Assembly: GCA_038231575.1 (NCBI GenBank)
Contig: JBBRLB010000128.1
Span: 1 to 16,987, forward strand
DNA: 16,987 bases
Direction: 5' to 3'
From: CAITWF01 sp038231575
Lineage (GTDB): Bacteria; Verrucomicrobiota; Verrucomicrobiia; Opitutales; Opitutaceae
Below, one piece after another: positions 6,967 through 16,700 of this stretch. The notes under the pieces are model-generated. The model made no database searches, was not told the DNA's origin, and saw nothing but the letters and a program-made list of their open reading frames with translations. Position 1 is the stretch's first letter, and each line of letters begins with the position of its first letter. The translations under genes and the position numbers were made by a program.

Positions 6967-9900
6967 ATGCGTCTCCCGCCCGCTGTGCGCCTGCTTCCGC
7001 TGGCCTGTCTCTTGTTCGTCGGCACCGCGCGTGCCGACTCGTTGTCCGGTTACTACCGCTTCCCCGCTCTCTCCAACGACACGATCGTGTTCACCGCCGA
7101 GGGTGATCTCTGGCGCGTCGGCGCGGCCGGCGGCGCCGCCCACCGACTCACGACTCATCCGGGGATCGAGCAGCTCGCAGCGATTTCGCCCGACGGGCAG
7201 TCCGTCGCGTTCAGCGCGCAATACGAGGGCCAGACCGAGGCCTGCGTGATGCCGCTCGCGGGCGGCCCCGTCACCCGGCTGACCTTCGAGGGCGAGCAAG
7301 GCGGCGCGCTCGTCCGCGGTTGGACGCCCGAGGGCAAAATTCTCTACAGCACGCTGCACTTCGCGACGCTCCCGACGCGCCAGCTCGCCACGATCGATCC
7401 GAAGACGCGGGCGCGCACGTTCGTCCCGCTCGCGCAAGCCGACGAGGGCGTTTACGACGACACCGGCAAGACGCTCTACTTTACGCGCCTCGCGCCGCAG
7501 AGCAGTCACGTGAAACGCTACAAGGGTGGCACCGCGCAAAATCTCTGGCGGTTCGGCGCCGGCGATACCGAGGCCACGCCGCTCACCGGCAGCTACGCCG
7601 GCACCAGTCGCTGGCCGATGTGGTCCCAGGGCCGCCTCTACTTTGCCAGCGATCGCGACGGCACGATGAATCTCTGGTCGATGAAGCCCGATGGTTCCGA
7701 TGTGAAGCAGCACACCAAGCACGCCGACTTCGGCGTGAAAAATCCCAGCTGCAACCGCGGCCGCATCGTCTACCAAAACGGTGCCGACCTCTGGCTGCTC
7801 GATGTTGCGAGCGGCCGCCACACCGTCGTGCCGATCACGCTCATCTCCGATTTCGATCAGACCCGTGAGAAGTGGGTCGCGAAGCCGATGGAATACGTCA
7901 CCCACCTCGACCTCTCGCCGAGTGGCGACCGGGTGGCAATTACCGCGCGCGGCGAGGTCTTCGTGGCGCCGGTGGGCCAGGGCCGCTTCGTGGAGGCCAC
8001 GCATCAGAGCGGCGTCCGCTATCGCGAAGCGAACTTTCTCGGCGACGGCAAATCGCTGCTCGTCCTCTCCGACGAGTCCGGCGAGGTGGAATTCTGGCGC
8101 GCACCCGCGAATGGCGTCGGGGCGCGCGAGCAACTCACGAAGGACGCGACCGTCCTGCGCATGAGCGGCCTCGCCTCACCCGACGGCACCTGGATCGCGT
8201 CGGCCGAGCGCGATCAGGAACTGTGGCTCTTCCACACCAAAAGCGGCGACAAGCGCCGGATCGCCACGTCGACCCAGCGCGATTTCGACGACCCTGATTT
8301 CGCGTGGTCGCCCGATGGGCAATGGCTCGCGTTCGTGAACAGCGCCGCCAACGAATACAATGTCATCTGGCTCTACAGCGTCGCTTCCGACCAGGCCGTC
8401 GCCGTCACCAGTCCGCGCACGAGCAGCAACAGCCCCGCGTGGAGCCCGGACGGCAAATGGCTTTATTTTCTCTCGGAGCGCTCTCTCCAAAGCGTCGTCG
8501 CCGCGCCGTGGGGCCTGCGCCAGCCCGAGCCCTTCCTCGATCGACCGGTGAAGATTTATCAACTCGCGCTGTCCGCCGACACGAAACGCTCGCCGTTCCA
8601 GGCCGACGACGAACTCTCGACGGACAAGAAAGACACGGCGGACAAAAAGGAGTCCGATCAGGACAAGAAGTCGGAAACGGTGAAAGCGGGCGGCGACGCC
8701 ACGCCTGCCGAGAAGAAATCCGAAAGCGCGGTCGCGGATGATGCCGCCGGCGAGAAGAAGCCGGCGGCCAAACCCGCCGCCAAGAAAACGACGCCCGTCG
8801 TCGTGCAGCTGGACGGCCTGTCCGCCCGCCTCTGGGAAGTCCCCGTGCCGGCGGGTAATTACGGGCGGCTGAGCGTGAATGAAAAAAATCTTTTCTACAC
8901 CGACCGCACGCGCGGCGCCACCGGTCCCGAAGCCGGCGCGCGGCTCATCGGCGTCGAAATCAAGAACAAGGACATCGAGCCGACGACGGTCTCCGATGGG
9001 GTTTCGTTCTATCGACTCTCCGCCGACGGGAAAAAACTCCTCCTCCGCCGCACCAACGATCTCTTCGTGTTCGACGCCGCCGCCAAGGCCGCGGGCGCGA
9101 ATCTGGACAAATCCAAGGTGAACCTCAGCGCCCTCAAATTCTCCTTCACGCCGCGCGAGAGCTGGCGCCAGATGTTCACCGACGCGTGGCGGCTGCATCG
9201 CGATTATTTCTACGACCCCGGCATGCACGGGGTCGACTGGAAGGCCAACCTCGCGAAACACCTTCCCCTCGTTGACCGCGTGAACGATCGCGCGGAGTTG
9301 AACGACATCCTCACCTACATGATGAGTGAAGTCTCCGCGTTGCACACCGCCCTGAGTCCCGGCGATGTGCGCAGCTCGCCCGAGGACGAGGCCGCTCCGC
9401 CCGCCTCGCTCGGCGCGCGACTCACGCGCGACGATCAGGCCGGCGGCTGGCGCATTGAGCACATCTACGAGGGCGACCCGGACTATACGGACAAGCTCTC
9501 GCCCCTCGCCCGCCCCGGCCTGCACGTCGCCGCCGGCGACGTCATCGAGCGCATCAACGGGACCGCGACGCTCGGCGTGCCCGAGGTGGAGTCACTGCTT
9601 CGCAATCAAGCGGGCCGGCAGGTGCTGCTGCACGTCAAGCCCGCCGCTGGGGGTGAAGCCTTCGATGTGATTGTTTCGCCGATCAATTCGGTGGATGGTG
9701 CGGGCCTGCGTTACACCGATTGGGAGCAGGCGCGCCGCCATCGCGTCGAGCAGGCCAGCGATAACCAGATCGGTTACGTGCATCTCCGCGCCATGGGCAA
9801 TCCCGACTACGCGCAGTGGGCGCGCGATTTTTATCCGATCGTCGATCGCGCCGGGCTCGTGCTTGACCTGCGCAACAACCGCGGCGGCAACATCGAGAGC

Positions 9901-10374
9901 TGGCTGCTCGCACGCCTGATGCGCAAACCCTGGATGTGGTGGGCGCCGCGTTTCGGTGCGCCGACCGAGAACATGCAGTCCACGTTCCGCGGCCACCTCG
10001 TCGTGCTGGTCAACGAATCGACCGCCTCCGATGGCGAAACGATGGCGAACGGCGTGCGCCGCCTCGGCCTCGGCACGCTCATCGGCACCCGCACGTGGGG
10101 CGGCGGCATCTGGTTGCGCAGCGCCAATGTGCTCGTTGATAAAGGCATTATCAGCGCCGCGGAGAACGGATCGTTTGTCGCGGGCGAAGGCTGGGTCGTC
10201 GAGGGCGACGGCATCACGCCCGACATCGTCGTCGACAACAATCCCGCCAGCACTTTCCGCGGCGAGGACAAGCAGCTCGATGCCGCCATCGCGAAATTGA
10301 AGGAGCTGATCGCAAAGGATCCGCGGGCGCTCCCGAAACCACCGGCCTACCCGAACAAGACGCTCCCGCGATAA
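6967..10374 (+). CDS. tricorn-type serine protease (S41 family), secreted
   Basis: 1135 residues from ATG 6967, near the length of archaeal tricorn (about 1070). An N-terminal signal peptide is visible (VRLLPLACLLFVGTARA, then DSLSGYYRFP). Two beta-propeller regions follow with PD40-type repeats SPDGQSVAF (about 74), SPSGDRVAI, SPDGTWIAS, SPDGQWLAF and SPDGKWLYF. A Lys/Asp/Glu/Ala-rich linker spans about 546-610. Then come a second short propeller part, a core domain with His793 (SALHTAL), a PDZ domain (about 830-905), and the S41 catalytic domain with LDLRNNRGGN and the nucleophile Ser1021 in ESTASDGE. Glu1079 in VVEGDGITPD is the candidate third residue. Tricorn degrades oligopeptides; the signal peptide puts this one outside the cytoplasm, unlike the archaeal enzyme. 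A GTG at 6946 could add seven residues before the signal peptide. Confidence 0.93.
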   Translation: MRLPPAVRLLPLACLLFVGTARADSLSGYYRFPALSNDTIVFTAEGDLWRVGAAGGAAHRLTTHPGIEQLAAISPDGQSVAFSAQYEGQTEACVMPLAGGPVTRLTFEGEQGGALVRGWTPEGKILYSTLHFATLPTRQLATIDPKTRARTFVPLAQADEGVYDDTGKTLYFTRLAPQSSHVKRYKGGTAQNLWRFGAGDTEATPLTGSYAGTSRWPMWSQGRLYFASDRDGTMNLWSMKPDGSDVKQHTKHADFGVKNPSCNRGRIVYQNGADLWLLDVASGRHTVVPITLISDFDQTREKWVAKPMEYVTHLDLSPSGDRVAITARGEVFVAPVGQGRFVEATHQSGVRYREANFLGDGKSLLVLSDESGEVEFWRAPANGVGAREQLTKDATVLRMSGLASPDGTWIASAERDQELWLFHTKSGDKRRIATSTQRDFDDPDFAWSPDGQWLAFVNSAANEYNVIWLYSVASDQAVAVTSPRTSSNSPAWSPDGKWLYFLSERSLQSVVAAPWGLRQPEPFLDRPVKIYQLALSADTKRSPFQADDELSTDKKDTADKKESDQDKKSETVKAGGDATPAEKKSESAVADDAAGEKKPAAKPAAKKTTPVVVQLDGLSARLWEVPVPAGNYGRLSVNEKNLFYTDRTRGATGPEAGARLIGVEIKNKDIEPTTVSDGVSFYRLSADGKKLLLRRTNDLFVFDAAAKAAGANLDKSKVNLSALKFSFTPRESWRQMFTDAWRLHRDYFYDPGMHGVDWKANLAKHLPLVDRVNDRAELNDILTYMMSEVSALHTALSPGDVRSSPEDEAAPPASLGARLTRDDQAGGWRIEHIYEGDPDYTDKLSPLARPGLHVAAGDVIERINGTATLGVPEVESLLRNQAGRQVLLHVKPAAGGEAFDVIVSPINSVDGAGLRYTDWEQARRHRVEQASDNQIGYVHLRAMGNPDYAQWARDFYPIVDRAGLVLDLRNNRGGNIESWLLARLMRKPWMWWAPRFGAPTENMQSTFRGHLVVLVNESTASDGETMANGVRRLGLGTLIGTRTWGGGIWLRSANVLVDKGIISAAENGSFVAGEGWVVEGDGITPDIVVDNNPASTFRGEDKQLDAAIAKLKELIAKDPRALPKPPAYPNKTLPR

Positions 10375-10483
10375 ATTCCGGGCGTTCGCGGTGGTACTGA
10401 TCCGCGGAGCAACCCCCGGGCTTGCCACCGAAAATTTTACCTGCTCCCGGCGAACGCGTTCGCCATTTCGGGGTCTCGGGCGC
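10375..10483. promoter_or_regulatory. gap between tricorn gene and small basic gene
   Basis: 109 bases. A possible long-range stem pairs CGGTGG (10389-10394) with CCACCG (10425-10430), followed by AAAATTTTA; a competing shorter stem (CGCGG 10387-10391 with CCGCG 10402-10406) overlaps it. These could end the tricorn transcript, but the evidence is weak. The AT-rich AAAATTTTAC (10430-10439) is the only -10-like stretch ahead of the next gene. A 16-bp palindrome at 10449-10464 is listed separately. Confidence 0.25.
10449..10464. promoter_or_regulatory. perfect 16-bp palindrome, candidate operator
   Basis: GGCGAACGCGTTCGCC is its own reverse complement over all 16 bases, with no spacer. It ends 19 bases before the ATG of the small basic gene. 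Palindromes of this length are typical binding sites for dimeric regulators, and the position would suit an operator overlapping a promoter or leader. A chance occurrence in 17 kb of GC-rich DNA is quite possible. Confidence 0.3.
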
Positions 10484-10749
10484 ATGGCCACGAAATCCTC
10501 CCCCGGCCTGTCGCAAAAAAATCCCGGCGCCGGACTGGCGCGTCTGCGTCTGCCACTCGATCCAACCACAAGCGCGTCGCCCGCGCCAAGTCTCCCGCCC
10601 CCGCCCGGATAGGATCGCAGAAACGATCCGCCGTCAGCCAGGAGCTGACGCAGTTGAGACTCCGCGCGAAATCGCTCGTCGCGCAAATCAAGACCGCGAT
10701 CGCACCGGCCAAAAAATCGACGAAGAAGAATCCGCGCCGCGGGCGCTGA
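10484..10749 (+). CDS. small Lys/Arg-rich (H1-like) basic protein, reading frame broken near the start
   Basis: No single frame from a normal start covers this gene. From ATG 10484 the frame reads MATKSSPGLSQK and soon becomes non-coding-looking, ending at 10612. The -1 frame reads RPVAKKSRRRTGAS, then NHKRVARAKSPAPAR, VSQELTQLRLRAKSLVAQ and a tail APAKKSTKKNPRRGR ending at TGA 10749. Joining the two at the C5 run (10500-10504) or the A7 run (10515-10521) yields about 88 residues, very basic, with a Lys/Arg/Ala/Pro-rich flexible ends and one amphipathic helix. This resembles bacterial histone H1-like or other nucleoid-binding small proteins; the role is inference. The cause may be a one-base deletion (real or sequencing error) or -1 ribosomal slippage on the A run. 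It is convergent with the carboxypeptidase gene, 30 bases away. Confidence 0.5.
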
Positions 10750-10779
10750 CATGACTTCGTCCCACCGCTTGGCGGCGGC

Positions 10780-12399
10780 TCAGTTGACGCCGGCGGCCTT
10801 CAGCGTGGTCTCGTAGAATTTCACGGCGTCGGCCTTGAGCTTCACGAGTTCCGTGGGGACCATATACATCATGTGGCCGCCCTCGTAGAACGTGAGGCTG
10901 ATGTTGCCGCGCACCGCCCGATCGAGGCCCATCTGGCGGACGGTGTAATCGGTCGCGAAGTAAGGCGTCGCGAGGTCGAAATGGCCGTTGGCGATCCAGA
11001 CCTTGAGGCTCGTGTTGCGGCTCATCGCCTGGTGCAGCATCTCGGACGTGTTGAGATATTGGTTCTGCACGTTGTTGTAATTCCAAGGCTGCACGTCGCC
11101 GGTGAGAGCGTTGTAGGGCAGATCGCTTTCGTATTTCAGTTCGCGGCGGACATAGTCGTTGAAACACGCCGTGTAAGCACCGTAAACGGCTTCGTAGCTC
11201 GGATCGAATTCCTGCCGCGCGCCGCCGCCGGGCGCGTAACGGATGCCCGTGAGGCGGTTGTCGTAGCGGCCGACCGAACGATCCTGATCCTCAAGGAGCT
11301 TGATCGTGTAGGTCGAGATATCGATGCGGAGGTTGCGCTGGAGAATGAACGCCTCGGGCAGGCCGATCAACGCGGCCTCTTCTTTGGCGAGGGCGGCTTT
11401 TTCGGCCGCGGTGAGCGCATCGCCGCGCATGAGGGCGGGCGCGTATTTTTCCTGCACGAATTTTTCCGCGGCCTTCAGCACCGTCGCCAGATCGGCGTTG
11501 GCGTAGGCGGCGCCGAGTTTTTTGTGATACCACGCGCCCGCCGCGTAGGTCGGCAAAAACAGCGTGTAGGGCAGATCGTTGCCGGGCGTGAAGCGCGCGG
11601 TCTCGAAATTCATGATCGAGGAGAGGAGCGTCACACCATTAAGGTAGAGCCCATAGCGATCTTGCAGGTAGTCGCTGAGCGCGGAGGCGCGCGTCGTGCC
11701 GTAGCTTTCGCCAATGAGGAATTTCGGCGACGGCCAGCGCGCGTTACGGGTCGTGTAGAGCCGGATGAAATCGCCCACGGACGCGATGTCCTCGTTGAAG
11801 CCGTGGAATTGGTGCGGGTCCTCGCCCGTCGCAGCCCGGCTGTAGCCGGTCGAAACTGGATCGATGAACACGAGATCGGTTTGATCGAGCCAGCACACAT
11901 CGTTGTCGATCATCTTGTAGGGCGGCGGGAGCGATTCGCCTTTCTCGGTCATCGCGATCCGCTTCGGTCCGAGCGCGCCCATGTGCAGCCAAATCGACGC
12001 AGAGCCAGGGCCGCCGTTGAACGAATAGGTGATGGGACGCTTCGCGAGGTCGAGCTTGTCGTTGTCGGAGCCGAGCTTGGTGTAGGCGATGAAGAAGAGA
12101 TGCGCCTTTGTCTTCTCGGTCTTCGGGTCCTTCATGGACATGTAACCGGCGGTCGCCTTGTATTTGATCACTTTGCCGCCGAGCGTGATTTCGTGCTCGG
12201 TGACGGAGAGGACGGGCTCCTTCTCCTCTTTCGCCAGCGCGTCTTTCTTAGCGTCGGTCGAGGCCGTCGCAGTCGTGGTGGCCACTTCGGTGGCGGCGGC
12301 ACCCGCACCCGCACCGCCGCGGCCGGCGCGGCCGCCGCCTTGCGCAAACGCGGACGCGGCAATGAGGGAGAGCAAAACGAGGAGACAATGGGATTTCAT
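10780..12399 (-). CDS. serine carboxypeptidase, family S10, secreted
   Basis: 539 residues. The signal peptide (MKSHCLLVLLSLIAASAFAQ, cleavage after AFA) is followed by a Gly/Arg/Ala/Thr-rich spacer (about 21-47) and then the S10 fold. The family motifs are all visible: NGGPGSAS at 128-135, the nucleophile Ser232 in GESYGTTRA, Asp475 in NGHFDLATP, and His509 in EGGHMMYM. Glu-rich and Asn residues before the oxyanion segment are normal for S10. The enzyme trims C-terminal residues from peptides and works best at low pH in characterised members; here it should be periplasmic or external. It follows the 440-residue amidohydrolase-like gene by 73 bases on the same strand and is probably the last gene of that transcript. 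Family certain; residue preference cannot be read from sequence. Confidence 0.94.
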   Translation of the reverse strand: MKSHCLLVLLSLIAASAFAQGGGRAGRGGAGAGAAATEVATTTATASTDAKKDALAKEEKEPVLSVTEHEITLGGKVIKYKATAGYMSMKDPKTEKTKAHLFFIAYTKLGSDNDKLDLAKRPITYSFNGGPGSASIWLHMGALGPKRIAMTEKGESLPPPYKMIDNDVCWLDQTDLVFIDPVSTGYSRAATGEDPHQFHGFNEDIASVGDFIRLYTTRNARWPSPKFLIGESYGTTRASALSDYLQDRYGLYLNGVTLLSSIMNFETARFTPGNDLPYTLFLPTYAAGAWYHKKLGAAYANADLATVLKAAEKFVQEKYAPALMRGDALTAAEKAALAKEEAALIGLPEAFILQRNLRIDISTYTIKLLEDQDRSVGRYDNRLTGIRYAPGGGARQEFDPSYEAVYGAYTACFNDYVRRELKYESDLPYNALTGDVQPWNYNNVQNQYLNTSEMLHQAMSRNTSLKVWIANGHFDLATPYFATDYTVRQMGLDRAVRGNISLTFYEGGHMMYMVPTELVKLKADAVKFYETTLKAAGVN

Positions 12400-12451
12400 A
12401 AGTTGAAGGAGAAGGTGGATCGGGAATGTAGCCGGGTGGATTCACGCGCGG

Positions 12452-12473
12452 ACCGCGCCCGACTGGGTGCGGT
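12452..12473 (-). other. intercistronic hairpin before the carboxypeptidase gene
   Basis: In minus-strand RNA, ACCGC-A-CCC pairs with GGG-C-GCGGU around an AGUC tetraloop: nine paired positions with one A-C mismatch. The stem begins at the last base of the stop codon of the amidohydrolase-like gene. No T run follows, so it is more likely an mRNA-stabilising or processing element than a full terminator; it could also be chance in GC-rich DNA. Confidence 0.3.
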
Positions 12474-13795
12474 TACTTGGCTTTGAGCTGTTCGTATTTC
12501 TTTTGGTATTTCTCGTAGAGGCGCGTGTGCTTGTTCGAAAGATCGATCCGCGCGCCGTCGATGTAGGCTTGCTCGACCTTGGTCGGAATCTCGATCGGGT
12601 CGCCGTCGGTTACGATGAGTGTGGCGCGCTTGCCGACTTCGATGGAGCCGAGTTCAGCGCCGACGCCGAGGAGTTGCGCCGGATAAAGCGTGATGTACTT
12701 CAGCGCCTCCGCCGGAGACAAGCCGTAAGCGGCCGCCTTGCCCGCTTGGTAAGGCAGATTGCGATCGGCCATTGCGCCCATGCCGCCCGTATCGCCCGCG
12801 ATGCAGAAACGCACGCCGGCGGCGGCGAGTTTTCCGGCGTTCGCATACGTCGCGTCGAACGGATCTTCGCGGTGGAGCGGCAACGTGAGCACCGGCCCGA
12901 CGATCACGGCGACATCATTCGCCTTGAGAAGGCTGGCGACTTTCCAAGCCTCAAGGCCGCCGACGATCGTGATTTTCAATTTCTCCGCCTTCGCCCACGC
13001 GATCGCGGCTTCGATTTGATTGCGCTCGTCGGCACTCACAAACACCGGCAGCGAACCGCGCACGACCGGCAGCATCGCCTCCCACCGTGAATCGACATCG
13101 ATCGGTTTGCCGGCGCCGTCTTTGGCTTTTTGGTAAGCGCGCGCGGAGGCGAAGGCGTTGCGCAGTTTCTTGATGTTGTCGTTGATCGCGCGCTCCTGGT
13201 CGGCGACGGGGCGAACCGCCGCGGGATCGCGGTTGACCGTCATGTTCGGCCAGAACACGTGCAGCGCGACCGAGGCCCGCACTGTGAGATCTTCCCACGT
13301 CCATCCGTCCATGCGAATCAGCGTCGACGTGCCGGCGATCAGGCCGGTGGAGGTCGGGATGCTCAGCGCGGTGAGAATGCCGTTGGTGCGCGAGACCGGG
13401 ATGAGTTCGCTGTCGGGATTGAGCGCTGACTGCGCGCGCGCGTTCGGGTTGAGCGCGCCAGTCTCCGTCGTGTCGACCGAACCCGGCACCGAGCTGATCT
13501 CGACGAGACCGAGCGAGGTCTGCGCGGAGATGAGGCCGGGATAGATGTGCTTGCCGGTCACGTCCACGACGGTGGCGTCGGCCGGGGCCGCGAGCTGGGG
13601 GCCGAGCGCGGCGATTTTGCCGTCGCGCAACAGCACGTCCGTCACCGCGAGATCGGCACCGCTGACGGTGTGAACGGTCGCGCCACGCAGGAGCACGGGC
13701 TTGCCGGGCTTGGCGACCGGGACGTTGTCGGACGCCCGGGCCACCAATGCCACGCCCGCGACGAGGAGCGGGAGAAACGATTTATTAAAGTGCAT
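12473..13795 (-). CDS. amidohydrolase-superfamily protein lacking the His-x-His metal motif, secreted
   Basis: 440 residues. Signal peptide MHFNKSFLPLLVAGVALVARASD, then a composite beta-sandwich and TIM-barrel layout of the imidazolonepropionase/Xaa-Pro dipeptidase-like amidohydrolases: LLRGATVHTV, VLLRDGKIAALGP, VVDVTGKHIYPGLIS, and C-terminal LGSIEVGKRATLIVTDGDP. At the place where active members have PGLIDxHxH this protein has PGLISAQTS (residues 86-94), so both metal-binding His are replaced by Gln92 and Ser94. An Asp remains in AGDTGG near the usual fourth-ligand site. The frame is open far upstream inside the previous gene; I choose ATG 13795 because it starts the signal peptide. It overlaps the upstream amidohydrolase by 11 bases, implying coupled expression and perhaps a complex. 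Catalytic activity is uncertain. Confidence 0.88.
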   Translation of the reverse strand: MHFNKSFLPLLVAGVALVARASDNVPVAKPGKPVLLRGATVHTVSGADLAVTDVLLRDGKIAALGPQLAAPADATVVDVTGKHIYPGLISAQTSLGLVEISSVPGSVDTTETGALNPNARAQSALNPDSELIPVSRTNGILTALSIPTSTGLIAGTSTLIRMDGWTWEDLTVRASVALHVFWPNMTVNRDPAAVRPVADQERAINDNIKKLRNAFASARAYQKAKDGAGKPIDVDSRWEAMLPVVRGSLPVFVSADERNQIEAAIAWAKAEKLKITIVGGLEAWKVASLLKANDVAVIVGPVLTLPLHREDPFDATYANAGKLAAAGVRFCIAGDTGGMGAMADRNLPYQAGKAAAYGLSPAEALKYITLYPAQLLGVGAELGSIEVGKRATLIVTDGDPIEIPTKVEQAYIDGARIDLSNKHTRLYEKYQKKYEQLKAK

Positions 13796-16700
13796 GGGTG
13801 GAGCAGTTCGTGGTGTCGGCACCGTCGTGATAGATGGATTGGTATTCGCGGGCGTGTTTTTCCTCGAGCGCATCGAGCAGGCGGATGATCGAAGGCGGTT
13901 CGGCGGGCGCGGCGGCACCGGCGCCACCGCGTCCCCCACCCGCCGCGGCGCCACCGCCGGCGGCGAGAGCGCGCATGCGTTCGGTGAGCGCTTTCTGCGC
14001 GAGGGCCTCGCGCTCGGTCGTCGCCGCGAGACGGAACGCGGCGTCGTCCTCCAGTGAGAAATAACGGCGGCCATCGATCCACGTCTGCTCGGCGCGTGCG
14101 TAAGTGGAGAGCGGGCTCGCGCTCCAGATCACGAAGTCGGCGTCCTTGCCCGGCTCGAGTGAGCCGACGCGATCATCGATGCGAAGCTGCTTGGCGGGAT
14201 TGATCGTGACGAATTTCAGGGCCTCGTCCTCGGGCACGCCGCCGTATTTCACGGCCTTCGCGGCCTCGGTGTTGAGACGGCGGGCGAGTTCGTTGTCATC
14301 GGAGTTGAACGACACCACGACGCCCGCGGCGCGCATCATCGCGCCGTCGTAGGGAATCGCGTCGACGACTTCCATCTTGTAGGCCCACCAATCAGTGAAG
14401 CACGAGCCGCCCGCGCCGATCTTCGCGATTTCGTCGGCGACCTTGTAGCCTTCGAGGATGTGCTGGAAGGTGGCGACGGTGAGTTTCTCGCGCTGCGCGA
14501 GCCGGATGAACGAGAGGATTTCGTCCTGCCGGTAGGAGTGAATGTGCACGACGCGCTCGCCCTTCAGGATTTCGAGGGTGGCCTCCATGCGGAGGTCGCG
14601 GCGCGGCGGCAGCGGGGATTTACCGGCCTTCCAGTCCGCCCACTCGCGTTCGTAGTCGTGGGCGCGGGCAAACGTGTCGGCCATGATCTGCTCGACGCCC
14701 ATGCGCGTCTGCGGATAGCGCGCCGGCGTGGCGGACTGGGCACCGACGCGGCTGGATTGTTTCACGTTTTCGCCGAGGGCGAATTTCACGCCGGGCTTGG
14801 CGCCCGCGAATTTCAAATCCTCCGGCAGCGCACCCCAGCGCAATTTGATCACTTGGTTCTGGCCGCCCATCGGGTTGGCGGAACCGTGCAACACGTTCGC
14901 GACCGTGAGGCCGCCCGCGAGTTCGCGATAGATGCCGACGTCCGTCGCATCGATGATGTCGGCGACACGCACCTCAACCGTGACGGCGCTGCTGCCCTCG
15001 TTGATGCCGCGGGAAATCGCCGTGTGCGAGTGACAGTCGATCAGGCCGGCGGTGACGTGTTTCCCGGTCGCGTCGATGATCACCGCGCCGGGAGGTGCGA
15101 CGAGGTGGGTGCCGACTTTTTCGGTCTTGCCCGCGTGCACCAGCAGATCGCCACCGACGATGCGACCCATGGGTGCACTCGTCCAGATGGTGGCGTTCTT
15201 GATCAACACCCACTCGGGCTGCGCGGGAATTCCCTTCCGGCCGTAGGCGCCGGCGGGCCAGTTCTCAGCGTTGGCCAAAAATTTTTCTTCGCGCGGTGCG
15301 GGCGCGGCGGCTTTCTCCGCGATCGCCGTGCGCTCCGCGCTCCAGCGAAACTCGGTGCCGTCGGGCATGAGTCCCGCGCCTTCGGCCGAACCACCGGTCA
15401 CCGTGCCGGCGAGGCGCACCGTGCCCTTCGCGTCTTTTCCCAGGAAAACATCCGCAGGTGCGAGCAAAGTGATCTGGTTGCGCGTCTGGACGAGCGTAAG
15501 ATCTTTGTCACCGAGGCGGGCGCGGGGACGGCCACCGGCGCCGCCCGCGGCGGGGCCCGGAGCGGTGGTGCCACCGGCCACCACCGCACCTGCGGGGCCG
15601 GCGGCGCGCGTCTCGATTTTCAATTCCTCGGGCGCGGTCGCACCGTGCCACGTCATTTTCCACGTGCCCCGGGCGTCGACCTTTTCGGCCGCGGCCGTCT
15701 CAAAGTGATCGCCATCGACCCACACGTCGGTGATTTCCGCCGTGCTGTCCGCCGTGAAAAGATCGCCGGTCGCAATGATAACGTTGCCGAGTTTGCCCGG
15801 CGCGATTGCACCAGCGATGTCGTCGACGCCGAGCATTTTGGCGGGCGCGGTCGTGACGGCGGCGAGCGCAGCGTTGGGCGTGAGGCCGCGTTTCACGGCG
15901 AGGCGGACATTGGTCCAGAATTGCGTCGCGGGTGTCGTGAGGCCGGACGTCGTGAACGCCACCGGCACGCCGCGCGCGGTGAGCTTGGCGGCGTTCGACG
16001 GCGCGAGTTCCCAGTGTTGGAGCGTGGCGAGGGAGACGTCCGCGGCTTTGTCCGGCGTTTCCACCTCGGGCAACGTGGGAAAATTCAACGGCACGATCAC
16101 GGGCGTCTTCGCGGTGGCGAACGCGTTGATCACGCGGTAGTCAGTGCCGCGCGAGCGGAGGACGAGCTTCAGCTTAAACTCCTCCGCGATCTTCTGCGCG
16201 CGCATGACATCGAGTTCATCCTGCGCCTCAATCACGATCGGCTTCGCGGCGGTGACGTAGTCAGCGAGCGCGAGGAGCGACGCGTTTTCTTCGGGACGTT
16301 CGGCGCCCGGATTTTTCTGGTAGGCCGCGCGGGCGGCCTTGAGCCACTGGGTGTCGAGGAGCGTCTGGCGGATGAGCGCGATGCAGCCCATGAGCGAGGT
16401 CGGATAGCCGCCACCGGAACCAAACGTGTTGATTTCAAAGGCGACGTGCTGGGCGACATGCGCCCGCACCAGCGTGGCGCCGGGTGCGCGACCGGTGAGA
16501 TTCACGAGCGCGCTTTCGCCGCGGAAGATGCCGCGGCCGGGCGCGACGACCGCCGAGGTGAAGCCGAGTTCGCGGAGCGCCGTCGCACCGCGCTCGTCGG
16601 CCACGAGCACCTTGGCCACATCGCGCTCGGGCGTAACGCGCGGATTCCACGAGCGCGCGACCGCCGCCGGCGCGATCGTTTCAACCGCTTGGGCTGTCAG

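Noticed and set aside
8176..9525. Long minus-strand open frame (449 codons) inside the tricorn gene, with similar ones at 6847-8133 and 9592-10752
   Set aside because: All are antisense shadows of a gene with clear propeller, PDZ and S41 motifs; none has a domain or sensible start context.
10437..10712. Minus-strand open frame of 91 codons between the tricorn and carboxypeptidase genes
   Set aside because: The opposite strand carries a far more protein-like lysine-rich sequence; this frame shows no signal, domain or ribosome-binding site.
10873..12486. Long open frame of 537 codons on the plus strand opposite the S10 carboxypeptidase
   Set aside because: It mirrors a gene with all S10 motifs; the product is rich in Arg/Val/Glu with no recognisable domain, as expected for the antisense of a GC-rich gene.
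13796..14074. Upstream extension of the 440-residue amidohydrolase frame into the previous gene
   Set aside because: The extension is Arg/Pro/Ser-rich and out of frame with a secure gene; the signal peptide begins at ATG 13795.
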